Source: Mycobacterium avium subsp. avium
Lineage (GTDB): Bacteria > Actinomycetota > Actinomycetes > Mycobacteriales > Mycobacteriaceae
NCBI RefSeq assembly: GCF_009741445.1
Contig: NZ_CP046507.1
Location: 2,356,001-2,420,000, forward strand
Direction of reading: 5' to 3'
DNA length: 64,000 nt
Shown: positions 37,801-45,922 of the stretch, piece by piece
How the letters are laid out: each line of letters begins with the position of its first letter
Position numbering within the stretch: the stretch's first letter is position 1
Translations under genes and position numbers: made by a program
The notes under the pieces: generated by a model
What the model was told of the DNA's origin: nothing
What the model saw: only the letters and a program-made list of their open reading frames with translations
The model's database searches: none

Positions 37801-38035
37801 GTCGTCACCTCGTCAGACCGTGAGTAGTGGATTTTGTGCTCGCGGTCTCCGGCTACCCGCCCGTGGATACCCCAAACGACGCTTAGACTGTCTTGGTACA
37901 CGACGCGACTGCGCAATTGCGGCGTCGGTCCGATGGAGGCGACGCCGCCCCTGTCCACCGTTCGTCGCCGCGCCCGGGCATACAGGAAAATTTCATTAAA
38001 CGGTCGGAAACTTGACAGGTTTGGGAGGGGCTTGC

Positions 38036-38794
38036 ATGGGCATTTTCGACGGCATGTTCGCACGTCACATCGTTCGTTCTCTCGGTTCAGCACTGGTCAT
38101 GGCGGCCTCGGGTGTGGCCGCCTCGGCGGTGTCCGGTTCGGTGATCCCCACCGCCGCGGCCCAATGTCCGGACATCCAGGTGGTGTTCGCGCGGGGCACC
38201 GGTGAAGCCCCCGGCGTCGGCCCCACCGGACAGGCCTTCGTCGACGCCCTGCACCAGCGGGTGGGCGGGCGGTCCTTCGACGTCTACCCGGTCAACTACC
38301 CCGCGAGTGATCAGTGGGACACCGGCATCGAGGGCATCAGAGATGCGGGCGCACATGTGAATTCGATGGCGCACGACTGCCCCAACACCAAGATGGTGCT
38401 CGGCGGCTACTCGCAGGGCGCGGCCGTGATGGGCTTCGTCACCTCGGCCTCGGTGCCCGACGGCGTCGACCCCAACACCGTGCCCAAGCCGCTGGATCCC
38501 GAGGTCGCCAACCACGTCTCCTCGGTGGTGCTGTTCGGCATGCCCAACGTGCGAGCGATGAATTTCCTGAACGAGCCGCCGGTGGTCATCGGCCCCGCGT
38601 ACCAGGACAAGACGCTGAAGGTGTGCGCCACCGAGGATCCGGTGTGCTCGGACGGGATGAACTTCGCCGCGCACAACACCTACGCCAACGACAACGAAAT
38701 GATCGACAAGGGCGTCGCGTTCGCCTCCAGCCACCTCGGCCTGGGCGGGCCGGCGACGGTGGCGGCGCCGAGCGGCGGCGGCTTCGGCAGCTGA
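38036..38794 (+). CDS. Secreted cutinase-family serine esterase
   Basis: A 252-residue cutinase-like protein (CULP family). The signal peptide is about 42 residues, ending PTAAA before QCPDIQVVFARGTGE. The nucleophile is Ser126 in GGYSQGAAV; Asp201 (EDPVCSDG) and His213 (HNTYAND) complete the expected triad; paired cysteines flank the domain. ATG 38036 is preceded by GGGAGGGG six bases away. Mycobacterial members act as lipases, phospholipases or thioesterases on the cell surface. A Gly/Ala/Pro-rich tail follows the domain. Confidence 0.92.
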   Translation: MGIFDGMFARHIVRSLGSALVMAASGVAASAVSGSVIPTAAAQCPDIQVVFARGTGEAPGVGPTGQAFVDALHQRVGGRSFDVYPVNYPASDQWDTGIEGIRDAGAHVNSMAHDCPNTKMVLGGYSQGAAVMGFVTSASVPDGVDPNTVPKPLDPEVANHVSSVVLFGMPNVRAMNFLNEPPVVIGPAYQDKTLKVCATEDPVCSDGMNFAAHNTYANDNEMIDKGVAFASSHLGLGGPATVAAPSGGGFGS

Positions 38795-38806
38795 GCAGCC
38801 GCTCGG

Positions 38807-39583
38807 CTAGCCCGACGCCGCTTTCGCGTTCAGGAAGGCGACGATTCCCGCGGTGACCGCGGCGGCGTATGCCGCCCGGCCATCGGGGCTTTCCATTCGC
38901 GCGGCGTCACCGGCGTTCTTCATGTTGCCGAGTTCGACCAGCACCGCCGGGTACTGAGCCAGGTTCAGCCCGGCCAGGTCGTCGCGGCCGTACAGGCCGT
39001 CCGAGCCGATGTAGGTGGCGGACTGAAAACCGGCCTGCACCAAGGCATCTCGCATCGCGTGAGCGAGCTGCACGGCGGGGCCCGCCTGGACGTCGTTCAG
39101 CGGCGGGCTGGAGTAGTTGACGTGGAATCCGCTGCCGGACGCGGGCCCGCCGTCGGCGTGGATGCTCACGATCGCGTCCGGCCGCATCGCGTTGGCCGCG
39201 TCGGCGCGCTGGTCGATGCACGGACCGACGCCGCTGTCGTCGGCGCGGGATAGCTGGGTGTGCACGCCCATCTGGTTCAGCGACGCGTTGATCAGGCCGA
39301 CCACCGCCCAGGTGAACGCGTGCTCGGGGTAGCCGTCGTCGGCCGCCGCCCCGGAGGTTTGGCACGGCTTGCTGCCGCCGCGACCGTTGGGCACCGGTCG
39401 GTTGATCGACGCGTCGTTGACGGCGTTGTGGCCCGGGTCGAGGAAGACCGACATGCCGGCCACACCGGCCGCCGCGCGCGGGCCGGGCAGTACCGCGCCG
39501 GCGGCCAGGATCACCGGCATGGCGCCGGCGAGGCGCAGGACGTCGCGGCGGGCCACGGACCGCGGCCCTCGGCGATCACTCAC
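38807..39583 (-). CDS. N-acetylmuramoyl-L-alanine amidase, Tat-exported
   Basis: A 258-residue zinc amidase (Amidase_3 fold) related to Rv3717. Zinc ligands are expected from DPGHNA, YPEHAF and SIHADGG; the catalytic Glu is in LVELGNMKNAGD. It removes stem peptides from peptidoglycan glycan chains. The N-terminus has SVARRDVLRL followed by a hydrophobic stretch, a twin-arginine signal. GTG 39583 gives this signal intact. Two cysteines (PCQT and PCID) could form the loop disulphide seen in Rv3717. It is divergent from the ACAD-like gene across a perfect palindrome. Confidence 0.88.
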   Translation of the reverse strand: MSDRRGPRSVARRDVLRLAGAMPVILAAGAVLPGPRAAAGVAGMSVFLDPGHNAVNDASINRPVPNGRGGSKPCQTSGAAADDGYPEHAFTWAVVGLINASLNQMGVHTQLSRADDSGVGPCIDQRADAANAMRPDAIVSIHADGGPASGSGFHVNYSSPPLNDVQAGPAVQLAHAMRDALVQAGFQSATYIGSDGLYGRDDLAGLNLAQYPAVLVELGNMKNAGDAARMESPDGRAAYAAAVTAGIVAFLNAKAASG

Positions 39584-39610
39584 CGCGCGATGGTAACAAC
39601 CGCGGGCTCT

Positions 39611-39628
39611 ACATACTAAAAAGTATGT
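39611..39628. promoter_or_regulatory. Perfect palindromic operator between amidase and monooxygenase genes
   Basis: ACATACT (39611-39617), AAAA, AGTATGT (39622-39628) is an exact 7-4-7 palindrome located 28 bases from the amidase GTG and 13 bases from the ACAD-like ATG. The size and symmetry are those of a TetR-family operator; a TetR gene follows directly behind the ACAD-like gene on the opposite strand (ending at 40800). It would control both divergent transcripts. Confidence 0.65.
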
Positions 39629-39641
39629 TACGGTCGTGCGC

Positions 39642-40811
39642 ATGTCCGTGGTCGAAGATCACCCGCTGCATGGCATCACCGACGAGTTCGTGGCGCGGTT
39701 GGGCGAGCGTGCCGAGGAGGCCGAGCGGCTGCGCCGGCTGCCGGCGGCGACGGTCGACGAGTTCCGGCAGACCGAGCTGTTCCGCCTGCTGTTGCCGGCC
39801 CGGTTCGGTGGCCTGGAAGCCTCGTTTCCCGAGCTGCTGCAACCGATTCGGCGGATGGCGCACGGCTGCGCGTCGAGCGCTTGGACGCTGGGTTTCTATG
39901 CGCTGCACAACTGGATGCTGTCGTTGTTCGATCCGCGGGCGCAGCGGGAGGTCTTCGCGTCCGGGCCGGTGCTGGCGCCGGCTCCCCTGGCGCCCACCGG
40001 CCGCGCCACACCGGCCGACGGTGGTGTGCGGCTGACCGGCAGGTGGTCCTGGGCGACGGGGGCGAGAGACGCCGATTGGCTGATCGTCGGCGCGTTGATC
40101 GAGCGCACCGACCGCATCGATCCGGCGTTGGTCGTGATGCCCGCCGGGCAGTTCGAGGTCGTCGACACCTGGCACACCGCCGGCATGCGCGGCACGGGTT
40201 CGCACGACGTGGTGATCGCCGACGTCTTCGTTCCCGAGCATCGGCTGGTGGCGGTGGCCGACATCTACGGCGGGACCGCGCCCGGCGCGCGCGAGCACGC
40301 CGCCGCCACCTACCGCTGGCCGATGGTGCCCGCGCTGGCGCTGACGGCGGCGATGCCCGTGCTGGGGGCGGCGGAGCGGGTGGTGCAGCTGTTCGCCGAC
40401 CGGCTCGGCGAGCGGGTGCTGGCGTATAGCGCAGTGGCGCAAAAGGATCAGCCCGCCGCGCAGATCAGGCTGGGCGAGGCCCGGGTGCGGCTGGACGCGC
40501 TGCGGGCGTTGGTCGCACAGACCGCCGACCGGATCGAGGCGATCGTCGCCGGCGGCGACCGGGTGAGCCGCTCGGTGCGGGCCGAGGCCCGGCTGGCGGC
40601 CGCGCGCACGGTGCACGAAAGCCGGGCGATCATCGCCGACGTCACGGAGGCGTCCGGCGCGAGCGCTCATTTCCTGTCCAGCCCGATGCAGCGCGCCAAG
40701 CGCGACGTGGACATCGCCGCGGGGCATGTGGTGTTCGACTACGACACGAGCCGAGAGTTGGCCGGGGCGTTGGCGATTGGGGCGAAGATCTCCCCGATCT
40801 CAATGATCTGA
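39642..40811 (+). CDS. Acyl-CoA dehydrogenase-fold flavin-dependent monooxygenase (HsaA-like)
   Basis: A 389-residue protein of the acyl-CoA dehydrogenase fold. LLLPARFGGLEASFPELL, the SSAWTLGFYALHNWML segment, LTGRWSWATGARDADWLIVGAL and GTGSHDVVIADVFVPEHR match the group D flavin monooxygenases such as HsaA, which use reduced flavin from a partner reductase; none is adjacent. ATG 39642 is used; GTG 39636 is in frame just upstream, and the nearby palindrome implies a very short leader. It is convergent with a TetR gene. Confidence 0.8.
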   Translation: MSVVEDHPLHGITDEFVARLGERAEEAERLRRLPAATVDEFRQTELFRLLLPARFGGLEASFPELLQPIRRMAHGCASSAWTLGFYALHNWMLSLFDPRAQREVFASGPVLAPAPLAPTGRATPADGGVRLTGRWSWATGARDADWLIVGALIERTDRIDPALVVMPAGQFEVVDTWHTAGMRGTGSHDVVIADVFVPEHRLVAVADIYGGTAPGAREHAAATYRWPMVPALALTAAMPVLGAAERVVQLFADRLGERVLAYSAVAQKDQPAAQIRLGEARVRLDALRALVAQTADRIEAIVAGGDRVSRSVRAEARLAAARTVHESRAIIADVTEASGASAHFLSSPMQRAKRDVDIAAGHVVFDYDTSRELAGALAIGAKISPISMI

Positions 40812-41381
40812 GGCCACGCCCGCCTCGGTCAGCATCAGGTCGAGGAATCGTTCGCGTTGGGCCAGCGATTGAGCCTGCTCGGCCGAGCCGGTGAGGTGCA
40901 GCAGTCCGATGCCCGCGGCGAAGGTCAGCTCCGCGCGCAGCTTGGCGTCCTCGGGGGAAAAGCCGTAGTCGCGGTAGGCCTTGGTGACGGTGCGCAGCAG
41001 GTGCCGGTCGGCGGCCCGGATGTTCTCGGCGGCGACCGGGTCTAGGCGCGCCCATTCGCGCATCGCCCGCTCCAGCATCCAGTACTGCGGGCTGACCAGG
41101 GTGCCCATCATGGCTGAGAGGCGTTCCCGGGGTGGCAGCGAGTCGAGCTCGGCGAGCGCCTGGCGGTCGCGTTCGAGGAACTTGTTCCACGATTCGACCA
41201 GGGCGGCCCGGTAGTTGTCGATGTCCTCGAAGTGCCAGTAGAAGCTGCCGCGGGTGACACCGGCCTGCTGGCAGAGGCGTTCGACCTTCAGCGCCCGCAC
41301 GCCCTCTTCGGCGAGCACGGTGTAGCCCACCTCGAGCCAGTCCTCGACTGACAGACGGGTTGACTTGGGCTTGGGTGCCAC
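40800..41381 (-). CDS. TetR-family transcriptional regulator
   Basis: A 193-residue TetR protein. The HTH is KVERLCQQAGVTRGSFYWHFED at about residues 32-53; the rest is a helical effector domain. Start GTG (MAPKPKSTRL). It overlaps the end of the ACAD-like gene by 12 bp on the opposite strand, the usual placement for a local repressor of that gene, and the 7-4-7 palindrome at 39611-39628 is its best candidate site. Confidence 0.88.
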   Translation of the reverse strand: MAPKPKSTRLSVEDWLEVGYTVLAEEGVRALKVERLCQQAGVTRGSFYWHFEDIDNYRAALVESWNKFLERDRQALAELDSLPPRERLSAMMGTLVSPQYWMLERAMREWARLDPVAAENIRAADRHLLRTVTKAYRDYGFSPEDAKLRAELTFAAGIGLLHLTGSAEQAQSLAQRERFLDLMLTEAGVASDH

Positions 41382-41450
41382 ATCATGCAGATTACGGGAG
41401 GCGTCCTCTCCCCTGAGGAGATTGGCGATCTCGGTGCCGCCGTGTTGGGC

Positions 41451-41996
41451 TCAGCTCGGCGGCGGTATGGGCAGCCGGGCGGTCTCGTCGAGGTCCACCT
41501 CGAGCGCATTGAGCATCAACGCCAGTCCCGCGTAGCGGTTGATCACCATCAGTGCCTCCACGGTGGCCTCGGCGCCGAGGGCGCGGTGCACGCGATCGAA
41601 GAGTGGTTGGGCGACCCGGCGGGTGGTGACCAGCTCGGTGGTCAGGTGCAGCACCGCCAGCTCGGTGGGGGTGAGATCGCCGGTCTGCCAACCGGTTTCG
41701 GAGATGACGGCGTCGATGGTGGCGGGGTCGAGGCCGACGGTTCGTGCCACGTCCCGGTGTTGGCCGAGCTCGTAGGCGCAGTCCATCGCCGATGCGGTGC
41801 GGAGGACGATGAGTTCGCGCAGCCGTCGGGGCAGCACCGGGCTGCTCAGCGCGGCGTCCCCGGCGACCATCCAGCTGGTGAACACCTTCTCGGCGTTGGC
41901 GAGTGTGCGGTAGACGTTGAGATTGCCTCGGCGGGCGGTCAATTCGCGGGCTCTGGCGGGCATCTCTTCGGGCCGGCGGTACGGGATGCGGGTCAT
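41451..41996 (-). CDS. Carboxymuconolactone decarboxylase-family protein (first of pair)
   Basis: A 181-residue AhpD/CMD-fold protein: LRELIVLRTASAMDCAYELGQHRDVARTVGLD in the centre, followed by helical segments. The usual CxxC of AhpD is replaced by CAYE, with one Cys and the conserved His, so a peroxidase-reductase role is unlikely. Start ATG, overlapping the stop of the upstream paralogue by four bases. Function unknown. Confidence 0.82.
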   Translation of the reverse strand: MTRIPYRRPEEMPARARELTARRGNLNVYRTLANAEKVFTSWMVAGDAALSSPVLPRRLRELIVLRTASAMDCAYELGQHRDVARTVGLDPATIDAVISETGWQTGDLTPTELAVLHLTTELVTTRRVAQPLFDRVHRALGAEATVEALMVINRYAGLALMLNALEVDLDETARLPIPPPS

Positions 41997-42514
41997 GTCG
42001 CTGCGTCGATGTCGAGGTCCGTTGCATTGAGGACTAATGCCAGGCCGTAGTAGGTCGCGACGATCATCAGAAGTTCGGTGAGGGCCTCGTCGCCGAGCAG
42101 CGTGTGCACTTTGGCGAAGGAGGCGTCATCCAGGCGGTGGGTGGTGCACAGCTTGGTCACGGTGTCGATGACGGTGCGTTCCTCGTCGGTGAACCCTGCC
42201 GCGTCGAGGTCCGCCTTGTCTTGCAGGGCGTCGATCTGGTGGTCAGTCAGTCCCGCCGCGCGGCCGAAGACGACGTGCTGGGCGAGCTCGTAGGGCGAGT
42301 CTTGTAAGTGGGCCACTCGCAGGATGATCACTTCGCGCATCCGCGGGCTGAAGGTTTCGGTTCCGAAGAGTTGGCTGGCCATCTGCGACCAGGATTCGAA
42401 GATGTTGGGGGCGTTGGCGATCAGGCGGAGGACGTTGAGAGTGTCGGGGCGCTCCAAGAGTTGGCGGATCTGCTCGGGTTGCTCGTCGGCGTTCGCGAGG
42501 GGCAGTCGGGTCAC
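41993..42514 (-). CDS. Carboxymuconolactone decarboxylase-family protein (second of pair)
   Basis: A 173-residue CMD-fold paralogue of the downstream gene. The core is MREVIILRVAHLQDSPYELAQHVVFGRAAGLTD; here even the single Cys is replaced (SPYE), leaving Glu and His of the family motif. It starts on GTG with GAAAGG upstream and is translationally coupled to its partner (ATGA), suggesting that the two form a heteromer. It lies 237 bp from the divergent kinase gene. Confidence 0.82.
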   Translation of the reverse strand: MTRLPLANADEQPEQIRQLLERPDTLNVLRLIANAPNIFESWSQMASQLFGTETFSPRMREVIILRVAHLQDSPYELAQHVVFGRAAGLTDHQIDALQDKADLDAAGFTDEERTVIDTVTKLCTTHRLDDASFAKVHTLLGDEALTELLMIVATYYGLALVLNATDLDIDAAT

Positions 42515-42750
42515 TCCTGTTGCCTTTCCGCCGGTGCCGTCAGCTCGTTCACCGAAGGATACTGAATGCGATCATGCTCGGCGGGGCCGATTAACCGTAA
42601 GCCGCGGCAACGCACCTGGTGAAGCATCGACGCAACGATTTACGAGCGGCGCCTACACCCGTACAGATTCCGCGGTTCCTCCGGAAACTCCTGCGCGAGC
42701 TAGCTCCTGCGCCGGATACTGACCGAAGCGAAAGTCAGAGGAGGGGCACC

Positions 42751-44316
42751 ATGAAGTCGCTGGTCGGCACATCGTTCGGCCAATACGAGATAAGGCGGCT
42801 GATCGGTAAAGGTGGCATGGGCGAGGTGTACGAGGCGTACGACACCAAAAAGGGCAGAGCCGTCGCGCTGAAGTTACTCACCGACAATTATGCCGACGAT
42901 GAAAAGTTTCGTGAGCGATTTCTGCGCGAGTCGCGGGCAGCCGCAATTTTGCAGGAGCCTCACGTCATCCCGATCCATGATTGGGGTGAGATTAACGGTG
43001 TCCTGTACATCGACATGCGACTGGTCCAGGGTCAAACACTGCACGAAATGCTCAAGACGGGTTCACTTGAGCCGCGGCGGACCACCGACATAATTCGGCA
43101 GGTCGCATCGGCGTTGGACGCTGCCCATGCCGCAGGCCTCATTCACCGTGACGTGAAGCCCCAGAACATCATTGTCACGCCAGACGACTTCGCATACTTA
43201 GTCGACTTTGGCATCGCGGAAGCGAGAGGTGATACGCACCTGACCATGGCAGGGCACACAGTCGGCACCTTCGACTACATGGCGCCTGAACGATTCGGTG
43301 ATGAGGAAACAACCTCAGCGGTGGATGTCTACGCGCTGGCATGCGTCCTTTACGAGGCACTCACGGGTGCGAAACCGTTTCCGGTTCACAGCGCGGAGCA
43401 GGCCATCCGCGCCCATCTGTCGTCACCGCCTCCGCGGCCGAGTGCCGTGAATCCGCACGTTCCGGCGTCGTTTGACGATGTCATTGCCCGCGGCATGGCT
43501 AAACATCCAGATGACCGCTATGGGAGTGCTGGGGCCTTAGGACGCGCGGCAAAGCGCGCGCTGGCTCCCGATCCGGCCACTTCGGCCGGCATCAATACAC
43601 TGCTGGCGCCGCAATACGTCAGTGCGCCTTCTAGCTATCCGCCGTTCGCTGCCCAATATCCTTATCCCGCAACAGGTCCGGTAAGTGCTACCGACGCAGA
43701 CCAAGGCGGCTCGAAGAAATTGATGGTGCTGACCATTGTTGGGGTCGCGGTGGCGCTCTTGGTCGGCGGCACCGGACTGGTCATTGGCCTTACCACACAA
43801 CGAAATTCAAGCACCTCGGAGCCATCAACCTCACCGCTTGTTTCCTATACCAACCCCGTGCCTACCTATGAGACCGAGCCGCCTCCGTCAGGTACCGAGC
43901 CGGCCCGATTACCCAGCACGCCGACGTCGGCACCACAAGACGCCACACAGCAGCTACACCAGATCGCCAATGACGACCGCGCGTTTGTTCGCGCGCAACT
44001 CGCCGACCGCTGGGTTCCACAACTTAGCTCCAAACGTCCGGGTGTCGTAGACAACGGTGTTGTGTGGGACAACGCAATGACTCTCCGGGAGCACTTGCAG
44101 CTGAGGCAGCGGTATCCCAACGTAAAGTTGCTTTGGTCGGGTGATTGGTCGACTTTTTCCGGGCCGGACTTCTGGGTTACCGTTGCCGGCCTTACCTTCG
44201 CCGACTCCTCTGGCCCGTTGGCCTGGTGCAGGTTCCAAGGGTTTGACCGAGATCACTGCGCCGCCAAGCTCGTCAGCACGACGCATCCCGAAGCCGGAAG
44301 TACCGCTTACAACTAA
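42751..44316 (+). CDS. Transmembrane Ser/Thr protein kinase, lower G+C
   Basis: A 521-residue Hanks-type kinase: glycine loop IGKGGMGEVYEAYD, catalytic Lys in VALKLL, HRDVKPQN, DFGIAEARG, APERF; the activation loop contains THLTMAGHTVGTFDY. A transmembrane helix lies at about residues 322-350, followed by a Pro/Ser/Thr-rich linker and a 110-residue extracytoplasmic domain ending in FWVTVAGL and a CRFQGFDRDHC pair. Hand counts of four 60-base lines gave 31, 40, 32 and 38 G+C (59 percent), below the neighbours, consistent with acquisition. GAGGAGGGG precedes the ATG. Confidence 0.9.
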   Translation: MKSLVGTSFGQYEIRRLIGKGGMGEVYEAYDTKKGRAVALKLLTDNYADDEKFRERFLRESRAAAILQEPHVIPIHDWGEINGVLYIDMRLVQGQTLHEMLKTGSLEPRRTTDIIRQVASALDAAHAAGLIHRDVKPQNIIVTPDDFAYLVDFGIAEARGDTHLTMAGHTVGTFDYMAPERFGDEETTSAVDVYALACVLYEALTGAKPFPVHSAEQAIRAHLSSPPPRPSAVNPHVPASFDDVIARGMAKHPDDRYGSAGALGRAAKRALAPDPATSAGINTLLAPQYVSAPSSYPPFAAQYPYPATGPVSATDADQGGSKKLMVLTIVGVAVALLVGGTGLVIGLTTQRNSSTSEPSTSPLVSYTNPVPTYETEPPPSGTEPARLPSTPTSAPQDATQQLHQIANDDRAFVRAQLADRWVPQLSSKRPGVVDNGVVWDNAMTLREHLQLRQRYPNVKLLWSGDWSTFSGPDFWVTVAGLTFADSSGPLAWCRFQGFDRDHCAAKLVSTTHPEAGSTAYN

Positions 44317-44462
44317 TTTGATGGTCCGACAGAAAAGCAGCGAGCGAAGAGTGAACTCAACTCCACCGCCATTCGCGTACCGGCGTGTGACTGGAACGCA
44401 TTCGCCCCTGCGACTCTGCACCGCACGTGCTTGACCAGGTTGCGCACCTCGGAGACACACCT

Positions 44463-44867
44463 TCAAACCCGAATAATCGCCAGGTTCGCCGCGCCGTCGA
44501 GTGCGGCGAAGTCGTCATCCTGGGTGACAACGGGCAGTCCCCGCGATGCCGCGATCCCCGCGATCCACAGATCATTAGCCCGCATCCGCCGTCCAGCCTC
44601 GGCTAGGTGGATCCGCAACCTTGCCCACATGCGGGCCGCGTCGTCGTCGACTGGCAACATTTCCATATCCGCTATCGATTCCAGCGTTGCGAGGCGTTGC
44701 GCCCGAACGTCGGACGTCGTCGCGGCTAATACGCCGGCGTGAAGTTCGGCAAGGGTGATGACGGTGGTGGCTACCTCGTCGGGGATTCGCGCCTCGTCCA
44801 GGTGCCGTCCGCTTTCGGACGCGATGAACACCGAGGTGTCGAGCACCCCGGCCGGCCTTGCAGTCAT
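44463..44867 (-). CDS. vapC5: PIN-domain toxin, VapC5-like
   Basis: A 134-residue PIN ribonuclease with the acidic quartet around VLDTSVFIA (Asp10), LAELHAGV, ANDLWIAG and TQDDDFAAL. It resembles M. tuberculosis VapC5 (Rv0627) along its whole length. VapC toxins cleave specific tRNA or rRNA until bound by VapB. The ATG overlaps the vapB stop by four bases, as in most vapBC operons. Active-site residues are intact, so the toxin is presumably functional. Confidence 0.92.
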   Translation of the reverse strand: MTARPAGVLDTSVFIASESGRHLDEARIPDEVATTVITLAELHAGVLAATTSDVRAQRLATLESIADMEMLPVDDDAARMWARLRIHLAEAGRRMRANDLWIAGIAASRGLPVVTQDDDFAALDGAANLAIIRV

Positions 44868-45124
44868 CGGATCGGACCGAGGTCCTCAGTTGTGTCGCCT
44901 GCAAGGGTTGCGAGGTCTTGGCGTAGCCCGGGATCGGCTTGCGCGCGGCGCAAGCGCGACAGCAACTCCGCCTTGCTCAGCCACCGCCGTCGCTGCGGCC
45001 CCAGCGCGGTCAGCATCGCGACGGCTCGGCCGTTGACGGTGATGGTGACGTCCTCCCCTTCCCGCACGCGCCGCAGTACCCCCGCCGTATCGTTGCGCAG
45101 CTCGCGAGACGCCACTTCAGACAT
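44864..45124 (-). CDS. vapB5: Antitoxin, VapB5-like (Phd/YefM type N-terminus)
   Basis: An 86-residue antitoxin closely resembling VapB5 (Rv0626). Its N-terminus, MSEVASRELRNDTAGVLRRV and VTVNGRAVAM-type strand, is the Phd/YefM DNA-binding fold; the C-terminal RRRWLSKAELLSRLRRAQADPGL region would wrap the toxin. ATG 45124 lies inside a perfect palindrome, so the antitoxin can repress its own promoter. It is the first gene of the two-gene operon. Confidence 0.92.
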   Translation of the reverse strand: MSEVASRELRNDTAGVLRRVREGEDVTITVNGRAVAMLTALGPQRRRWLSKAELLSRLRRAQADPGLRQDLATLAGDTTEDLGPIR

Positions 45125-45149
45125 GCTACAAATGTAGCACAATTGTAGC
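45124..45149 (-). promoter_or_regulatory. vapBC autoregulatory operator and promoter
   Basis: TGCTACA-AA-TGTAGCA (45124-45139) is a perfect palindrome that includes the vapB start codon, and a third half-site TGTAGC lies at 45145-45149. On the minus strand TACAAT (45147-45142) is a good -10 element, so transcription would begin within or next to the palindrome and the leader would be only a few bases. Confidence 0.7.
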
Positions 45150-45304
45150 CCTTCCGGGAGCGGCCAAGTTTGTCCTGCCCAAAGCCGCTCTGAGAGGACG
45201 TGTTTGGTGACGGGCGATCGCTTCGACCGAGCGCCGTCTCCATTACGAGACCATCTCATCCGGCACCGACAACATCGCCTTGTCGCCCGCATCCGGCCGA
45301 CCGA

Positions 45305-45757
45305 CTACGGCCTCGCCGGCAATGCCGCCAACCACCCGTCCGACAGCAACTCCAACAACTGCCCGTCCGGATCCCGGATCATCGCGGCGCCGTCGGACAC
45401 GCTCCCGTCGACCACCGCTCCACCGAACTCGCGCACCCGGGCCAACACACCCGGCAGGTCGGACACCGAGAACGAGATGTGCGTCAGCCCGATCTGATCC
45501 ATCGTCCGCTGCGAGCCGGCATGAACCCGGCGCTTGGAGTAGTCGATCAGCTCGAGCACTAGGCCGTGGCGCACCAGATACGTCGCATGCACGCCGAGCG
45601 GCTCGGGCAGCCCCACCAGCTGAGCGGTCCGATCGTCGGGCGGGTCAATCTCCCACCAAAACTGGAAACCCAGCAGGCCCTCGTAGAACCGGCGGGAGCG
45701 CTCCCGATCCGCCACGCATAACCCAACGTGATTAAAAACCGTGCGATGGCTCGTCAT
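45305..45757 (-). CDS. VOC/glyoxalase-fold protein
   Basis: A 150-residue vicinal-oxygen-chelate protein: FNHVGLCVADRERSRRFYEGLLGF at the N-terminus (metal His and Asp), YLVRHGLVLELIDY mid-protein, LTHISFSVSDLPG and IRDPDGQLLELL at the end. Two beta-alpha-beta-beta-beta modules are visible. Family members are dioxygenases, lyases or isomerases; the reaction is unknown. ATG 45757 follows GGGAAGG. It is divergent from the P450 gene 165 bp away. Confidence 0.85.
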   Translation of the reverse strand: MTSHRTVFNHVGLCVADRERSRRFYEGLLGFQFWWEIDPPDDRTAQLVGLPEPLGVHATYLVRHGLVLELIDYSKRRVHAGSQRTMDQIGLTHISFSVSDLPGVLARVREFGGAVVDGSVSDGAAMIRDPDGQLLELLSDGWLAALPARP

Positions 45758-45922
45758 GGCAACCTTCCCGCAGCAAGTCGGACCGAACCGGCCCTGCCCG
45801 ACGCCGCCCGGCGTCGAGGCCCCTACTGCAACCAGCTGGAACGCGTAATAATGCAAAAGATAAACCAATAGCGGCCCGCTTCCGCCGAATACGCAAATTA
45901 CCTTCCGTTGGAGGGCTTTTCG

